A stretch of 64,000 nt of DNA from Massilia rhizosphaerae (GTDB lineage: Bacteria > Pseudomonadota > Gammaproteobacteria > Burkholderiales > Burkholderiaceae_D), in NCBI RefSeq assembly GCF_016093545.1, contig NZ_JADKYX010000019.1, positions 1 through 64,000 on the forward strand, given 5' to 3'. Each line of letters begins with the position of its first letter. Positions within the stretch are counted from its first letter, which is position 1. The notes under the pieces were generated by a model. The model was not told the origin of the DNA, ran no database searches, and saw only the letters and a list, made by a program, of their open reading frames with translations. Below, one piece after another: positions 36,778 to 46,359 of this stretch. Position numbers and translations under genes: made by a program.

Positions 36778-38010
36778 ATGAAAGCCCAGACCATGCAAGC
36801 CAAGACCCTGTTTTGCGCCGCAGGCCTCGCGCTGCGCGCGCACGCGGGCGCCGCCGAGCGCCTCGTCGTCACCGCGAGCCACGACCTCGACGCGGCGCGT
36901 CCGTCCGAAACCATCGCCGTCCCGTGGAAGGACGTCAACGCCGCGCTGCCTGGGGCGCTGATCCAGCACCTCGTCGTCAAGGACGCGGACGGCCGCGTGC
37001 TCCCCTTCCAAGTGACGAACGTCGCGCCGGAAGCGAAGGACCCGAACGGCATCGGCATCGCGTACGGCGAACTGCTGTTCCAGCACGACTTCGCGCCGGG
37101 CGAACATACGGCGACGTTCGTCGTCGAAAAGAGCGACGCCATCACGCCGCCGTTCGCGCCCAAGGCCTTCGCCCGCTACGTCCCGGAACGCCTGGACGAC
37201 TTCGCGTGGGAAAACGACGTGATCGGCCACCGCACCTACGGCCCCGCCCTCGCCGCGCCGGCGCCGGCCGGCAGTGGAAAGGAAGTGCTGGAGTCGAGCG
37301 GCCTCGATATCTGGTTCAAGCGCGTCGATTATCCGATCGTCGACCGCTGGTACAACAAGGGCCACGACCACTACCACAAGGACGAGGGCGAAGGCATGGA
37401 CATGTACAACGTCGGCCGCTCGCGCGGGGCCGGCGGCACCGGCGTGTGGGACGGCACGCGCCTGTACACGAGCGGGAATTACGCGCGCTGGAAGGTGCTG
37501 GCCAACGGCCCGGTCCGCGCCGTGTTCGAACTGGCGTACGACGCCTGGGACGCCGCCGGCACCAAGGTCACGGAAACCAAGCGCTTCACCGTCGACGCCG
37601 GCCACCAGCTGGACCGGATCGACAGCACGTTCACGTTCGCCGGTCCGTCCGCGTTGACGGTGGCCGTGGGCCTGAACAAGACGCCGTCCGACAAGAAGCA
37701 GGCGCCGCGCGTGGCCCTGGTCCGCGACGATGCCGACCACGCCCTGCTGCAATGGGTCGAGCAGAAAACGAACGGCGCGTTCGGCACGGCGGTCATCGTG
37801 CCGGCGGCGTCCGGCCATGCCGAGGATGCGCTCAACGACCTCGTACTGGCCAGGGTCGAATCCGGCAAGCCGCTGCACTACTGGGTCGGCGCCGCCTGGG
37901 ACCGCGCGGGCCGCATCACGTCGAAAGCGGCGTGGCAAGCGTACGTGGCGGCCGAGGCGCAACGCATCGCGCACCCGGTGCACGTCGCGCTCGCGGCCGG
38001 CCAGCACTGA
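36778..38010 (+). CDS. DUF4861 family protein
   Basis: A 410-residue protein starting 11 bp after the GH105 stop. The N-terminal region is a short leader (LFCAAGLALRAHAGA), weakly hydrophobic but consistent with export. The body carries DUF4861 hallmarks: PFQVTNVAPEAKDPNGIG, WENDVIGHRTYGP, YNKGHDHYHKDEGEGMDMYN and LHYWVGAAWDRAGRI. The family is uncharacterised but repeatedly found with rhamnogalacturonan- and pectin-degrading genes; the His/Asp/Glu-rich HDHYHKDEGEG looks like a metal or sugar site (inference). Cotranscription with GH105 and the operator-controlled promoter suggest a role in processing uronate-containing oligosaccharides. Confidence 0.82.
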   Translation: MKAQTMQAKTLFCAAGLALRAHAGAAERLVVTASHDLDAARPSETIAVPWKDVNAALPGALIQHLVVKDADGRVLPFQVTNVAPEAKDPNGIGIAYGELLFQHDFAPGEHTATFVVEKSDAITPPFAPKAFARYVPERLDDFAWENDVIGHRTYGPALAAPAPAGSGKEVLESSGLDIWFKRVDYPIVDRWYNKGHDHYHKDEGEGMDMYNVGRSRGAGGTGVWDGTRLYTSGNYARWKVLANGPVRAVFELAYDAWDAAGTKVTETKRFTVDAGHQLDRIDSTFTFAGPSALTVAVGLNKTPSDKKQAPRVALVRDDADHALLQWVEQKTNGAFGTAVIVPAASGHAEDALNDLVLARVESGKPLHYWVGAAWDRAGRITSKAAWQAYVAAEAQRIAHPVHVALAAGQH

Positions 38011-38058
38011 GATCAGTCATCGTACCTGTCGTTTTTCCAACACATTACCGCCGGAATC

Positions 38059-38100
38059 CGGTCCGACCACATTGATATTGTGGTCCGGCCAATTTAGAAT
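38059..38100 (+). promoter_or_regulatory. pectin TonB receptor promoter with paired GntR operators
   Basis: TTGATA (38072-38077), a 17-bp spacer and TAGAAT (38095-38100) form the promoter. TGGTCCGGCCA (38081-38091) lies in the spacer 4 nt after the -35, and CGGTCCGACCA (38059-38069) just upstream of the -35; centres are 22 bp apart. This site controls what looks like a single operon 38234-46298. Confidence 0.78.
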
Positions 38101-38233
38101 AGCCCTACCAAGAACCCGACGCCATGTCCGTACGGGTCCGACCTCGCCAGGCATCGTTTTGCAAGAAGCATTCATCGGCGCCGCCTCCCCGGCAGCGCCG
38201 AAACGTCATCGATAAAAAACAGGAGACAGCTTC

Positions 38234-40960
38234 ATGAAATACCCCAGCAGCACCCAGCCCCGTCACGCCTCCCCCCAATTCGTTCTCTCCTCGATCGCGC
38301 TCGCCGTGCTCTGTCTCGCCCAGCAGGCGCAGGCCCAGCAGACGGACGCGCCGATGCAGCGCGTCGAAGTCACCGGCTCCAGCATCAAGCACCTCGCCAC
38401 CGAGGAAGCCCTGCCCGTCACGACGATCAAGGCCGACGAACTGGTCAAGCAGGGCATGACCACGCTGGCCGACGTGATGATGGCGCTGCCGCAGTCGGCG
38501 TCGCTGCAGCCGTCCAACGCCGGCTCCGGCACCAACATCAACCTGCGCGGCCTGGGCGTGAACCGCACCCTCGTGCTGCTGAACGGGCGCCGCCTCGCCA
38601 ACGAAGCCATCGCCGACGGCTACGCCAACCTCGACACCATCCCGATCAGCGCCCTGCAGCGCGTCGAGATCCTGCGCGACGGCGCGTCGTCGATCTACGG
38701 TTCGGACGCCATCGGCGGCGTCGTCAACTTCATCACCAAGCGCGAAGTCACGGGCGGCAACGTCACCGTGCAGCTCGTGCAGCCGCAACGCCACGGCGGC
38801 GGCGACGAGCAGCGCATCCAGGCCACCTTCGGCAAGGGCAACCTGGAGCAGGACGGCTGGAACATCTACGGCACCGTCGACTTCCACCAGCGCAGCCGCC
38901 TGCTGCTGTCCGACCGCGCCGGCTTCGTCCCGGACGACGCGGCGATGGCGGCCATCGGCCGTCCGCGCAACGCCGCCAGCGGCGGCTATGCCACGCCCGC
39001 CAACTTCACCAGTTCCGCCAACAAGAGCGCGGCGAACCCGTATTATTCGAGCGGCTGCCTGAGTCCGTATTCGATCCAGGGCGCCAAGAACACCTGCGTG
39101 CTGGACGACGACACCTACGGCACGGCGCTGCACCCGAACAAGCAGCTGACGATGTACGCCAAGGCGACCAAGAAGCTCGACGCCGACAACACCGTGACCC
39201 TGGAGTACACGCGCGGCGACGAATCGATCTTCGGCTACAAGAACCCGACCCAGGCCGTCGCCGTCGGCAGCAGCAAGCCGATCCTGCCGGCCACCAGCCA
39301 GTGGTATCCGGGCAAGAGGGGCGGCGTGCCGGCCGTCGCCGGCATCACGAACCAGCCGCTGACCGTGAGCTGGGCCGTGGCCGACTTCGGCCCCGCCGTC
39401 ACGCGCGACAACCAGATCAACCAGCGCCTGCTGCTGTCCGCCGACGGCCACCTCGGCACCTGGGACTACAAGGCCGGCTTGAGCTACGGCGTGTCGCTGC
39501 GCAAGGGCTACTTCAAGTCCGGCTACTTCTCGGGCCCCGGCCTGATCAAGGGTCTCGCCGACGGCACGCTGAACCCGTTCGGCCTGCAGGACCAGGCCGG
39601 CCGCGACTACCTCGAGTCGATCGCCGCCGACGGCATGCAGAACCGCAGCTCGCGCAGCTCGTACTCCGGCGTCGACGGCACGATCAGCAAGTCGTTGATG
39701 GCCCTGGCCGGCGGCGACCTCGCGTTCGCGCTGGGCGCCGACCTGCACCGCGACACCAACGAAGACACCAAGCTCGGACCGGCGGCCGACATCACCTACG
39801 CCAAGGTCGTCCCGGCGCACGGCGAGAGCCGCCGCACCGTGGCCGGCATCTACACCGAGGTCGACGCGCCGGTCACCAAGACCCTGAACCTGAACGGCGC
39901 GCTGCGCGTCGACCACTACAGCGACGTCGGGTCGACCGTCACGCCGAAGATCAGCTTCCGCTGGCAGCCGACCAAGACCATCATGTTCCGCGGCTCCGCC
40001 AACACGGGCTTCCGCGCGCCGACCCTGTTCGACCGCTACGGCTACCGCACCACCATCGCCAACACGACGACGGCCGGCCGCTGGGACGATCCGGTCCTGT
40101 GCCCGTCCCCGACGCCGACGATCCCAGGCACCGGCACGGCCGTCCCGGGTGCCGTCGCGGCCGACGTCTGCAATGCGAAGCTGAACAAGCTGACGGGTTC
40201 CAACAACACGCTGCAGCCGGAACGCTCGAAGGGCGGCACGCTGGGCGTCGTGTTCGAACCGACCCGCACGTTCAACGCATCGTTCGACTACTGGCAAGTC
40301 AACATGAAGGACATGCTGGCCAACCTGCCGGAGAACGTGTACTTCACGAACTACGCGGACTACAAGAACCTGTTCGTGCGTAATGCCGACGGCTCGCTCG
40401 CCTACATCAACAACACGACCATGAACCTGGGCGGCCAGATCGCGGCGGGCGTGGACGTGTCGGCCAACTGGCAGATCGCGAACAACAGCTACGGCAAGTT
40501 CGGCGCCGCCATCGACGGCACCTACCTGACCCGCTTCGACAACCAGCTCGTGCCGAACGGCCCGTGGATGTCGAACGTCGGCCGGTTCGGCTGGGCCAGC
40601 AACGGCACCACGTCCAGCTACCCGATCATCACGTTCCGCTGGAAGCACAACCTGCGCTTCACGTGGCAGAGCGGTAACTACTCGGCCCAGCTGACGAACA
40701 ACTTCAACAGCTCGTACCACGACGCCAACACGGCCGTCACGTCGCAGTACTACCGCGACATCCCGTCGTTCTCGACGTGGAACCTGACCGGGTCGGTCCG
40801 CGTGCAGAAGCAGGTCCGCATCACGGCCGGCGTCACGAACCTGTTCGACAAGGCCCCGCCGATCACCAACAACACGATCTACGGCAACGGCTATCTGAGC
40901 AGCGTCGCCAATCCGATCGGCCGCACCTGGAACCTGCGCGTCAGCTACGATTTCGACTGA
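38234..40960 (+). CDS. TonB-dependent receptor, probable pectic oligosaccharide uptake
   Basis: A 908-residue outer-membrane receptor. A signal peptide of about 35 residues (LCLAQQAQAQ) precedes a plug domain (RVEVTGSSIKHLATEE; GTNINLRGLGVNRTLVLLNG; VEILRDGASSIYGSDAIGGV) and a beta-barrel ending WNLRVSYDFD. The start is 133 bp after the operator-controlled promoter, preceded by AACAGGAGACAGC. Downstream genes encode pectin esterases and GH28 enzymes separated by -4 to 58 bp, so it is the first gene of that operon and most likely imports the oligogalacturonides they release. No susD-type gene occurs, as expected in Proteobacteria. Confidence 0.9.
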   Translation: MKYPSSTQPRHASPQFVLSSIALAVLCLAQQAQAQQTDAPMQRVEVTGSSIKHLATEEALPVTTIKADELVKQGMTTLADVMMALPQSASLQPSNAGSGTNINLRGLGVNRTLVLLNGRRLANEAIADGYANLDTIPISALQRVEILRDGASSIYGSDAIGGVVNFITKREVTGGNVTVQLVQPQRHGGGDEQRIQATFGKGNLEQDGWNIYGTVDFHQRSRLLLSDRAGFVPDDAAMAAIGRPRNAASGGYATPANFTSSANKSAANPYYSSGCLSPYSIQGAKNTCVLDDDTYGTALHPNKQLTMYAKATKKLDADNTVTLEYTRGDESIFGYKNPTQAVAVGSSKPILPATSQWYPGKRGGVPAVAGITNQPLTVSWAVADFGPAVTRDNQINQRLLLSADGHLGTWDYKAGLSYGVSLRKGYFKSGYFSGPGLIKGLADGTLNPFGLQDQAGRDYLESIAADGMQNRSSRSSYSGVDGTISKSLMALAGGDLAFALGADLHRDTNEDTKLGPAADITYAKVVPAHGESRRTVAGIYTEVDAPVTKTLNLNGALRVDHYSDVGSTVTPKISFRWQPTKTIMFRGSANTGFRAPTLFDRYGYRTTIANTTTAGRWDDPVLCPSPTPTIPGTGTAVPGAVAADVCNAKLNKLTGSNNTLQPERSKGGTLGVVFEPTRTFNASFDYWQVNMKDMLANLPENVYFTNYADYKNLFVRNADGSLAYINNTTMNLGGQIAAGVDVSANWQIANNSYGKFGAAIDGTYLTRFDNQLVPNGPWMSNVGRFGWASNGTTSSYPIITFRWKHNLRFTWQSGNYSAQLTNNFNSSYHDANTAVTSQYYRDIPSFSTWNLTGSVRVQKQVRITAGVTNLFDKAPPITNNTIYGNGYLSSVANPIGRTWNLRVSYDFD

Positions 40961-41018
40961 TGTCCGCAATCGGCGCATCCGGTTCGCCGGATGCGCCAAT
41001 CCCACGAAAAGGACAACG

Positions 41019-41798
41019 ATGCTGATCCCACGTATCGCATTGGCGGCGGCGCTCGTCGTCGCGGCCCACGCATCGGCCGCCGAGGCCCCCATCCGCGTCA
41101 TCCTCGTCGGCGATTCGACGATGGCCACGAAGAGCGGCTACGGCGACGCCTTCTGCGCCCGCTTCACCCCGGACGTGACGTGCGTGAACCTCGCGCGCGG
41201 CGGCCGCAGCACCAGCAGCTTCCGGCGCGAAGGGCGCTGGGACGAAGTCGAGCGCATGCTCAAGGACGGCGCCGGCTTCAAGGCCACCTACGTCCTCGTG
41301 CAGTTCGGCCACAACGACCAGCCGGGCAAGCCGGGGCGCTCCACGGACCTCGTCACCGAATTCCCCGCCAACATGGCGCGCTATGCGCAGGAGACGCATG
41401 CCCTCGGCGGCGTGCCCGTGCTCGTGACGCCGCTCACCCGGCGCACGTTCAAGGGCGCCTGGCTCGCCAACGATCTCGCGCCCTGGGCCGCCGCCACGCG
41501 CCGCGCGGCCGCGCAGGAACACGCCGCGCTGCTGGACCTGAACCGCGACAGCTACGACGCCGTCCAGGCCATGGGCCAGGACGGTGCCGACGAGCTGGCC
41601 GTCGTCCCCCGCCCGCCCGGCTATGGCATGCCCGCCGATCCGAACAAGGTCGAGCCGAACGGCGCCGCCAAGTCGAAGTTCGACCGCACGCACGTGGGCG
41701 CCAAGGGCGCCGACTTCTTCGCGCGCATGGTCGAGCGCGAACTGGTGGCCGCGCGGCCCGAGACGGCCCCCTGGTTCAAGGACGGGGGCAAGCCTTGA
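41019..41798 (+). CDS. rhamnogalacturonan acetylesterase (CE12, SGNH hydrolase)
   Basis: A 259-residue secreted SGNH hydrolase that would deacetylate galacturonate residues of rhamnogalacturonan or pectin. The signal peptide ends near residue 21 (AAHASAAEA). The catalytic Ser is in LVGDSTMAT, the Gly block in NLARGGRST, the Asn block in QFGHNDQPGKPG, and the Asp/His pair in FDRTHVGAKGA. This is the CE12 arrangement. It lies 58 bp after the TonB receptor, and its TGA overlaps the TTG start of the GH28-CE8 gene by 4 nt, so the two are coupled. Confidence 0.9.
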   Translation: MLIPRIALAAALVVAAHASAAEAPIRVILVGDSTMATKSGYGDAFCARFTPDVTCVNLARGGRSTSSFRREGRWDEVERMLKDGAGFKATYVLVQFGHNDQPGKPGRSTDLVTEFPANMARYAQETHALGGVPVLVTPLTRRTFKGAWLANDLAPWAAATRRAAAQEHAALLDLNRDSYDAVQAMGQDGADELAVVPRPPGYGMPADPNKVEPNGAAKSKFDRTHVGAKGADFFARMVERELVAARPETAPWFKDGGKP

Positions 41799-44422
41799 GA
41801 CGCGCCGCGCTGCACGCGTGCGCGGCGGCGTGCGCGCTCGCCTGCGTGCACGCGCACGCGCAGGACACGCGCACCGTCCGCGAACCCGTCGTGCCGCCCG
41901 CCTGCGCGGTGCTGACCGGGGAAGCGGCCACCACCGGCCGCGACGACGCGGCCCGCATCCAGGCCGCCATCGACAAATGCGCGCCCGGCCACGCCGTCGT
42001 CCTCGCGGCCAGCAACGACGGCAGGAACTTCGTGTCCGGCCCCCTGCACCTGCGCGACGGCGTGACCCTGCTCGTCGACACGGGCGCCACCTTGTACGCG
42101 AGCACCGACCCGCGCCTGTTCGACCGCGGCGCCGGCACCTGCGGCACCAACGACGCATCGGGCCGCGGCTGCCGGCCGTTCATCACGCTCGACCACGTGC
42201 GCGGCGCCGGCATCATGGGCGGCGGCACCATCGACGGCCAGGGCGGCCAGGCCATCCTCGGCAAGAGCGAGACGTGGTGGCAGATCGCGCGCCGCGCGCA
42301 GAAAGTGAAGACCCGGCAAAACGTGCCGCGCCTGATCCAGGCCGACGGGGCGCGCGACGTCACGATGTACCGCATCACGCTGAAGAACTCGCCCAACTTC
42401 CACGTGACCTTGAACGAGGTCGATGGCTTCACGGCGTGGGGCGTCACCATCGACACGCCGCACGACGCGCGCAACACCGACGGCATCGATCCCATCTCCT
42501 CGCGCAACGTGACGATCGCGCACAGCACCATCCGCACGGGCGACGACGACGTCGCCATCAAGGCGGGCGGCGCCGGAGCGGCGGAACACATCTCGATCCT
42601 GCACAACCGCTTCTACAGCGGCCACGGCATGTCGATCGGCAGCGAGACCAACGGCGGCGTGCGGCAAGTGCTCGTCGACGACCTCACGATGGACGGCACG
42701 ACGTCGGGCCTGCGCATCAAGAGCAACGACAAGCGCGGCGGCCGCGTCGACGGCATCGTCTACCGCGACGTCTGCCTGCGCGACGTCCGCAAACCGATCG
42801 AGATCACGACGCACTACGAACAGCCCGCGCAGCCGGGCAATCTCGTGCCCGACTACGCCGGCATCCGCCTGGAACACGTGGACAGCACGACGCCGGGCCG
42901 CATCCTGCTGCAAGGCTACGACGACGCGCGTCCGCTCGTGCTGGCCCTGCAGGACGTGGCGCTCGCGCCGCGCTCCGACGTCCGGCAGGAGCATGCGCGT
43001 GTGCAGGGTGCATTCGGCACGGCGCCCGATTGCGCCGGACGTTTCGCCCCGTTCCCCGAGCCGGCCGTGCGCGATCCGCGCCCGCAACTGACGGCCGACC
43101 AGGCCCGTGCCTACGACTACCGCGAGGTGCTGAAATACGTGGGCCCGGTCGGCCACGAGCGCGTCGAGCCATGGGATCCGCTGGCCGATCCGCTCGCGGC
43201 GCAGGACGAATTGAAGGCCGACTACACGGTCGACGCGCAAGCGAAGGCCGACGGCGTCACGCGCTTCGCGACGGTGCAGGCCGCGGTCGGCCGCGCGGTG
43301 GCGGCGGGCGGCACGCGGCGCGTGATCATGCGCATCGCGCCCGGGACGTACCATGAACTCGTCTACGTGCCGCCCGGCGCGCCGCCCATCACGCTGGACG
43401 GCGCCGGCGCCGATCCGCAGGCCGTGCGCATCAGCGCCGCGCTGGACGCCTCGACGACGGGCGCCGCCTACCGCAACCGCTACGCCGCCGAGTTCGCGCA
43501 CGCGCCGCCGCAGGTCGCCGCCATGTTCGACGGGCTGAAGGACCTGCCGGCACTGCAGACGACGGGGTCCGCCACCGTTTGGGTGCGCGCGGACGGCTTC
43601 CAGGCCCGCAACCTCACCATCGAGAACGCGTACGACCGCGACAAGACCGTGGCGCACCCGGAATGCCAGGGCGACCACTGCCCCGACACGACGGGCGGCA
43701 GCCGCGTGCACCACCAGGCCGTCGCGCTGCGCGTGGACGGCGCGGACAAGGTGCAGTTCGAGCGCGTGCGCCTGCTCGGCATGCAGGACACGCTGTTCCT
43801 GAGCTCGAAGGACGGCAGCGCGACGGTGCGCAGCTTCTTCCACGATACGCGGATCGAGGGCGACGTCGACTTCATCTTCGGCGACACCATCGCCGTCTTC
43901 AAGGATTGCGACATCCACGCCGTCGGCGGCCGCTCGGCCTCGTACGTGGCGGCGCCGGACACGAACCGCCGCGCGAAATACGGCTTCGTGTTCGACGGCT
44001 GCCGCTTCACGAGCGACGCACCCGGCGCGGCCCACACCCGGTTCTATTTCGCCCGCCAGTGGTTCCACAACGAGCGCTGCACGCCGTACGGCTTCGTTCC
44101 GGTCGACGGCTACACGTGCAGGCTGGGCGACGTCGACGTGTACACGCCGCCCGTCGGGACGATCCGCAAGCGCACGCTGGAGACGGTCGGCAAGGCCGTG
44201 ATCCTCCGTTCGCGCATCGGGCCGTATTTCGAGAAGACGACGCCGTGGTCGGAATGGAACCGCAACGGCACCCTGGCGCACCGTCCGGCGCAATTCAGTT
44301 CGGACGATTACTGGAACAACCTGGCCGGCACGCCGTTCGACCCGGCCGGCGCGCTGGGCGACGGACCGCGTCCGGTCCCGGCCGACGTCTATCTCGGCGA
44401 ATACGCCAACACCAACGAGTGA
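41795..44422 (+). CDS. bifunctional polygalacturonase (GH28) - pectin methylesterase (CE8)
   Basis: An 875-residue secreted fusion. After a signal peptide (ACALACVHAHAQ) the first half is a GH28 beta-helix with all catalytic motifs: NTDGIDPISS (Asp), TGDDDVAIKAG (Asp-Asp), GHGMSIGSET (His) and LRIKSNDKRGG (Arg-Lys). From about residue 470 a CE8 domain follows, with TVQAAVG, GMQDTLFLSSKDG, GDVDFIFGDTIAVF (catalytic Asp) and the later Arg region. It would remove methyl esters and cut the exposed homogalacturonan in one polypeptide. The start is TTG at 41795, inside the previous stop (TTGA), since no in-frame ATG precedes the signal peptide. Single-domain forms are the rule in most organisms. 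Confidence 0.88.
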   Translation: MRRAALHACAAACALACVHAHAQDTRTVREPVVPPACAVLTGEAATTGRDDAARIQAAIDKCAPGHAVVLAASNDGRNFVSGPLHLRDGVTLLVDTGATLYASTDPRLFDRGAGTCGTNDASGRGCRPFITLDHVRGAGIMGGGTIDGQGGQAILGKSETWWQIARRAQKVKTRQNVPRLIQADGARDVTMYRITLKNSPNFHVTLNEVDGFTAWGVTIDTPHDARNTDGIDPISSRNVTIAHSTIRTGDDDVAIKAGGAGAAEHISILHNRFYSGHGMSIGSETNGGVRQVLVDDLTMDGTTSGLRIKSNDKRGGRVDGIVYRDVCLRDVRKPIEITTHYEQPAQPGNLVPDYAGIRLEHVDSTTPGRILLQGYDDARPLVLALQDVALAPRSDVRQEHARVQGAFGTAPDCAGRFAPFPEPAVRDPRPQLTADQARAYDYREVLKYVGPVGHERVEPWDPLADPLAAQDELKADYTVDAQAKADGVTRFATVQAAVGRAVAAGGTRRVIMRIAPGTYHELVYVPPGAPPITLDGAGADPQAVRISAALDASTTGAAYRNRYAAEFAHAPPQVAAMFDGLKDLPALQTTGSATVWVRADGFQARNLTIENAYDRDKTVAHPECQGDHCPDTTGGSRVHHQAVALRVDGADKVQFERVRLLGMQDTLFLSSKDGSATVRSFFHDTRIEGDVDFIFGDTIAVFKDCDIHAVGGRSASYVAAPDTNRRAKYGFVFDGCRFTSDAPGAAHTRFYFARQWFHNERCTPYGFVPVDGYTCRLGDVDVYTPPVGTIRKRTLETVGKAVILRSRIGPYFEKTTPWSEWNRNGTLAHRPAQFSSDDYWNNLAGTPFDPAGALGDGPRPVPADVYLGEYANTNE

Positions 44423-44432
44423 CGGAGACACC

Positions 44433-46298
44433 ATGACTGACCCCTTCGATGCCCGCCGCGGCTTTTTGAAAACCGCCGCCGTCGCCGGCCTCGCGCTGTC
44501 CGGCCCCGCGCACGCGCTGGCGGCCGCGCGCAAGGCCGCCCGGGACGGCGACCCGTGGCAGGCCGCGGACGGCATCGCGAAGCGCCTCGCCAACCCCGTC
44601 AAGTTCCGCAAGGCCGACTACCTCGTCAGCGACTTCGGCGCCGCGCCGTGCAAGCTCGTGCCCGTCGAGGCATGGGTGTCGTTCGAGGACCGGGCCACCT
44701 TGCAGACGCCCGCGTCCGGCGCGAAGGACTGCTACGCCGCGTTCAGGGCCGCCATCGAGAAATGCCACGCGGAGGGCGGCGGCCGCGTCGTCATCCCGCG
44801 GGGCGACTGGTTCTGCGCCGGGCCCATCGTCCTGCTGTCGAACGTGAACGTGCACCTCGCGGCCGGCGCCCACGTCTACTTCAGCAACGACCCCGCCGAC
44901 TACGCGAAATACGGCGACGTCGATTGCGGGCCGAACGGCAAGCTGGTCGTGTCGCGCTGGCAGAGCAACGACTGCCTGAATTTCTCGTCGATGATCTATG
45001 CCCGCGATCAGGACAATATCGCGCTCACGGGCGACGACTGGACGGCCATCCTCGACGGCCAGGGCGGCGTGCCGTTCCCGGGCCGGCTCGACTGCTGGTG
45101 GACGTGGAAGGGCAAGAACGCGACGATCCACTCGGTCGCCCAGGACAAGTCGCCGAACTACGTGCCCGGCAAGCTGGCGCAGAACCAGGTCAACGACCTG
45201 AATCCGAAGTCGCTGGCCGCCGTTGCGCCCGACCTGCCGGAGGCGCAGCGCCTCATGATCCAGGGCCAGGGCGACAAGTGGCGCGCGGACGACGCCTACC
45301 TGCCCGCGCTGTCGGAAGCGGGCGTGCCGCTGGCCAAACGCGTGTTCGGCCTGGGCCACTACCTGCGGCCGCCGATGATCCAGCTGATCGGGTGCACCAA
45401 CGTGCTGCTGGAAGGCTACCAGGTGACGCACACGCCGTTCTGGCAGCACCATCCGGTCGCCTGCCGCAATCTCGCCATCCGCAAGGTGCACGCGAACAGC
45501 CTGGGGCCGAACAGCGACGGCTTCGATCCGGAAAGCTGCGACACGGTGCTCGTCGAAGGCTGCCGGTTCAACACGGGCGACGACTGCATCGCCATCAAGG
45601 CCGGCAAGAACCTGGACACGCAGTACGGCCCGTCGCAGAACATCGTCATCCAGAAGTGCACGATGCAGAGCGGCCACGGCGCCGTGACCTTGGGCAGCGA
45701 GATGGCCGGCGGCATCCAGAACGTGTACGCGCAGGACCTCGTGTTCGAGAACATGAACTGGGCGACGAATCCGCTGAACACGGCGATCCGCCTGAAGACG
45801 AACCTGAACCGCGGCGGTTTTCTCCGAAACTTCTACGTGCGCAACGTGAGCATCCCGAACGGCGTGCAGACGAGCCCCTCGTTCTACGCGTCGCTGCCGG
45901 GCTCCCCGATCGCGTCGAAGACGGTGGCCACGGCGGCCGGCGCCGTCGTCACCTTCGACTGCGACTACACGCCGCGCGCGGACAATGTGCGCGTGCGCCC
46001 GCCGGAGGTGCGCAACGTGCACATCTCGAACGTCAAGGTGGGCAACGTGAAGACGAAGGCCGGCGCGCCGGCCTCGTGCTTCCAGGCGTTCGTCGTCCTC
46101 GGTCCCGTCGCTTCCGACTACAACGGCCCGCCCCCGACACCCGCCGTGCTGCCGGTGCGCGACGTGACGATCACCGACTGCGACTTCGGCACGCCCGTCA
46201 ACACGGCGCATCCGTGGTACACGTACAATGTGCGCGCTCTGAAGCTGGCCAACGTGACCATCGCCGGCAAGCGCTACGACACGACCCTGTCCGCCTGA
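44433..46298 (+). CDS. GH28 family polygalacturonase-like hydrolase, Tat signal
   Basis: A 621-residue enzyme beginning with a twin-arginine-like signal, DARRGFLKTAAVAGLALSG. GH28 catalytic blocks are NSDGFDPESCDTVLVEG, TGDDCIAIKAGKNLD, MQSGHGAVTLGSEMAGG and AIRLKTNLNRGG (Lys in the usual RIK position). The Tat signal implies export in folded form to the periplasm, in contrast to the Sec-type fusion upstream, so it probably works on imported oligogalacturonides as an exo-enzyme (inference). It starts 10 bp after the fusion gene with GGAGACACC before ATG, and is the last gene of the pectin operon. Confidence 0.9.
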   Translation: MTDPFDARRGFLKTAAVAGLALSGPAHALAAARKAARDGDPWQAADGIAKRLANPVKFRKADYLVSDFGAAPCKLVPVEAWVSFEDRATLQTPASGAKDCYAAFRAAIEKCHAEGGGRVVIPRGDWFCAGPIVLLSNVNVHLAAGAHVYFSNDPADYAKYGDVDCGPNGKLVVSRWQSNDCLNFSSMIYARDQDNIALTGDDWTAILDGQGGVPFPGRLDCWWTWKGKNATIHSVAQDKSPNYVPGKLAQNQVNDLNPKSLAAVAPDLPEAQRLMIQGQGDKWRADDAYLPALSEAGVPLAKRVFGLGHYLRPPMIQLIGCTNVLLEGYQVTHTPFWQHHPVACRNLAIRKVHANSLGPNSDGFDPESCDTVLVEGCRFNTGDDCIAIKAGKNLDTQYGPSQNIVIQKCTMQSGHGAVTLGSEMAGGIQNVYAQDLVFENMNWATNPLNTAIRLKTNLNRGGFLRNFYVRNVSIPNGVQTSPSFYASLPGSPIASKTVATAAGAVVTFDCDYTPRADNVRVRPPEVRNVHISNVKVGNVKTKAGAPASCFQAFVVLGPVASDYNGPPPTPAVLPVRDVTITDCDFGTPVNTAHPWYTYNVRALKLANVTIAGKRYDTTLSA

Positions 46299-46359
46299 CG
46301 CCGCGCGCCGGCCTGGCGCTTGCTCTACAATGCCGTCACCTCTTGCGGACATGGGATGG

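Noticed and set aside
41621..44611. 996-codon minus-strand frame opposite the GH28-CE8 fusion
   Set aside because: Composition artefact; the plus strand carries all GH28 and CE8 catalytic motifs.
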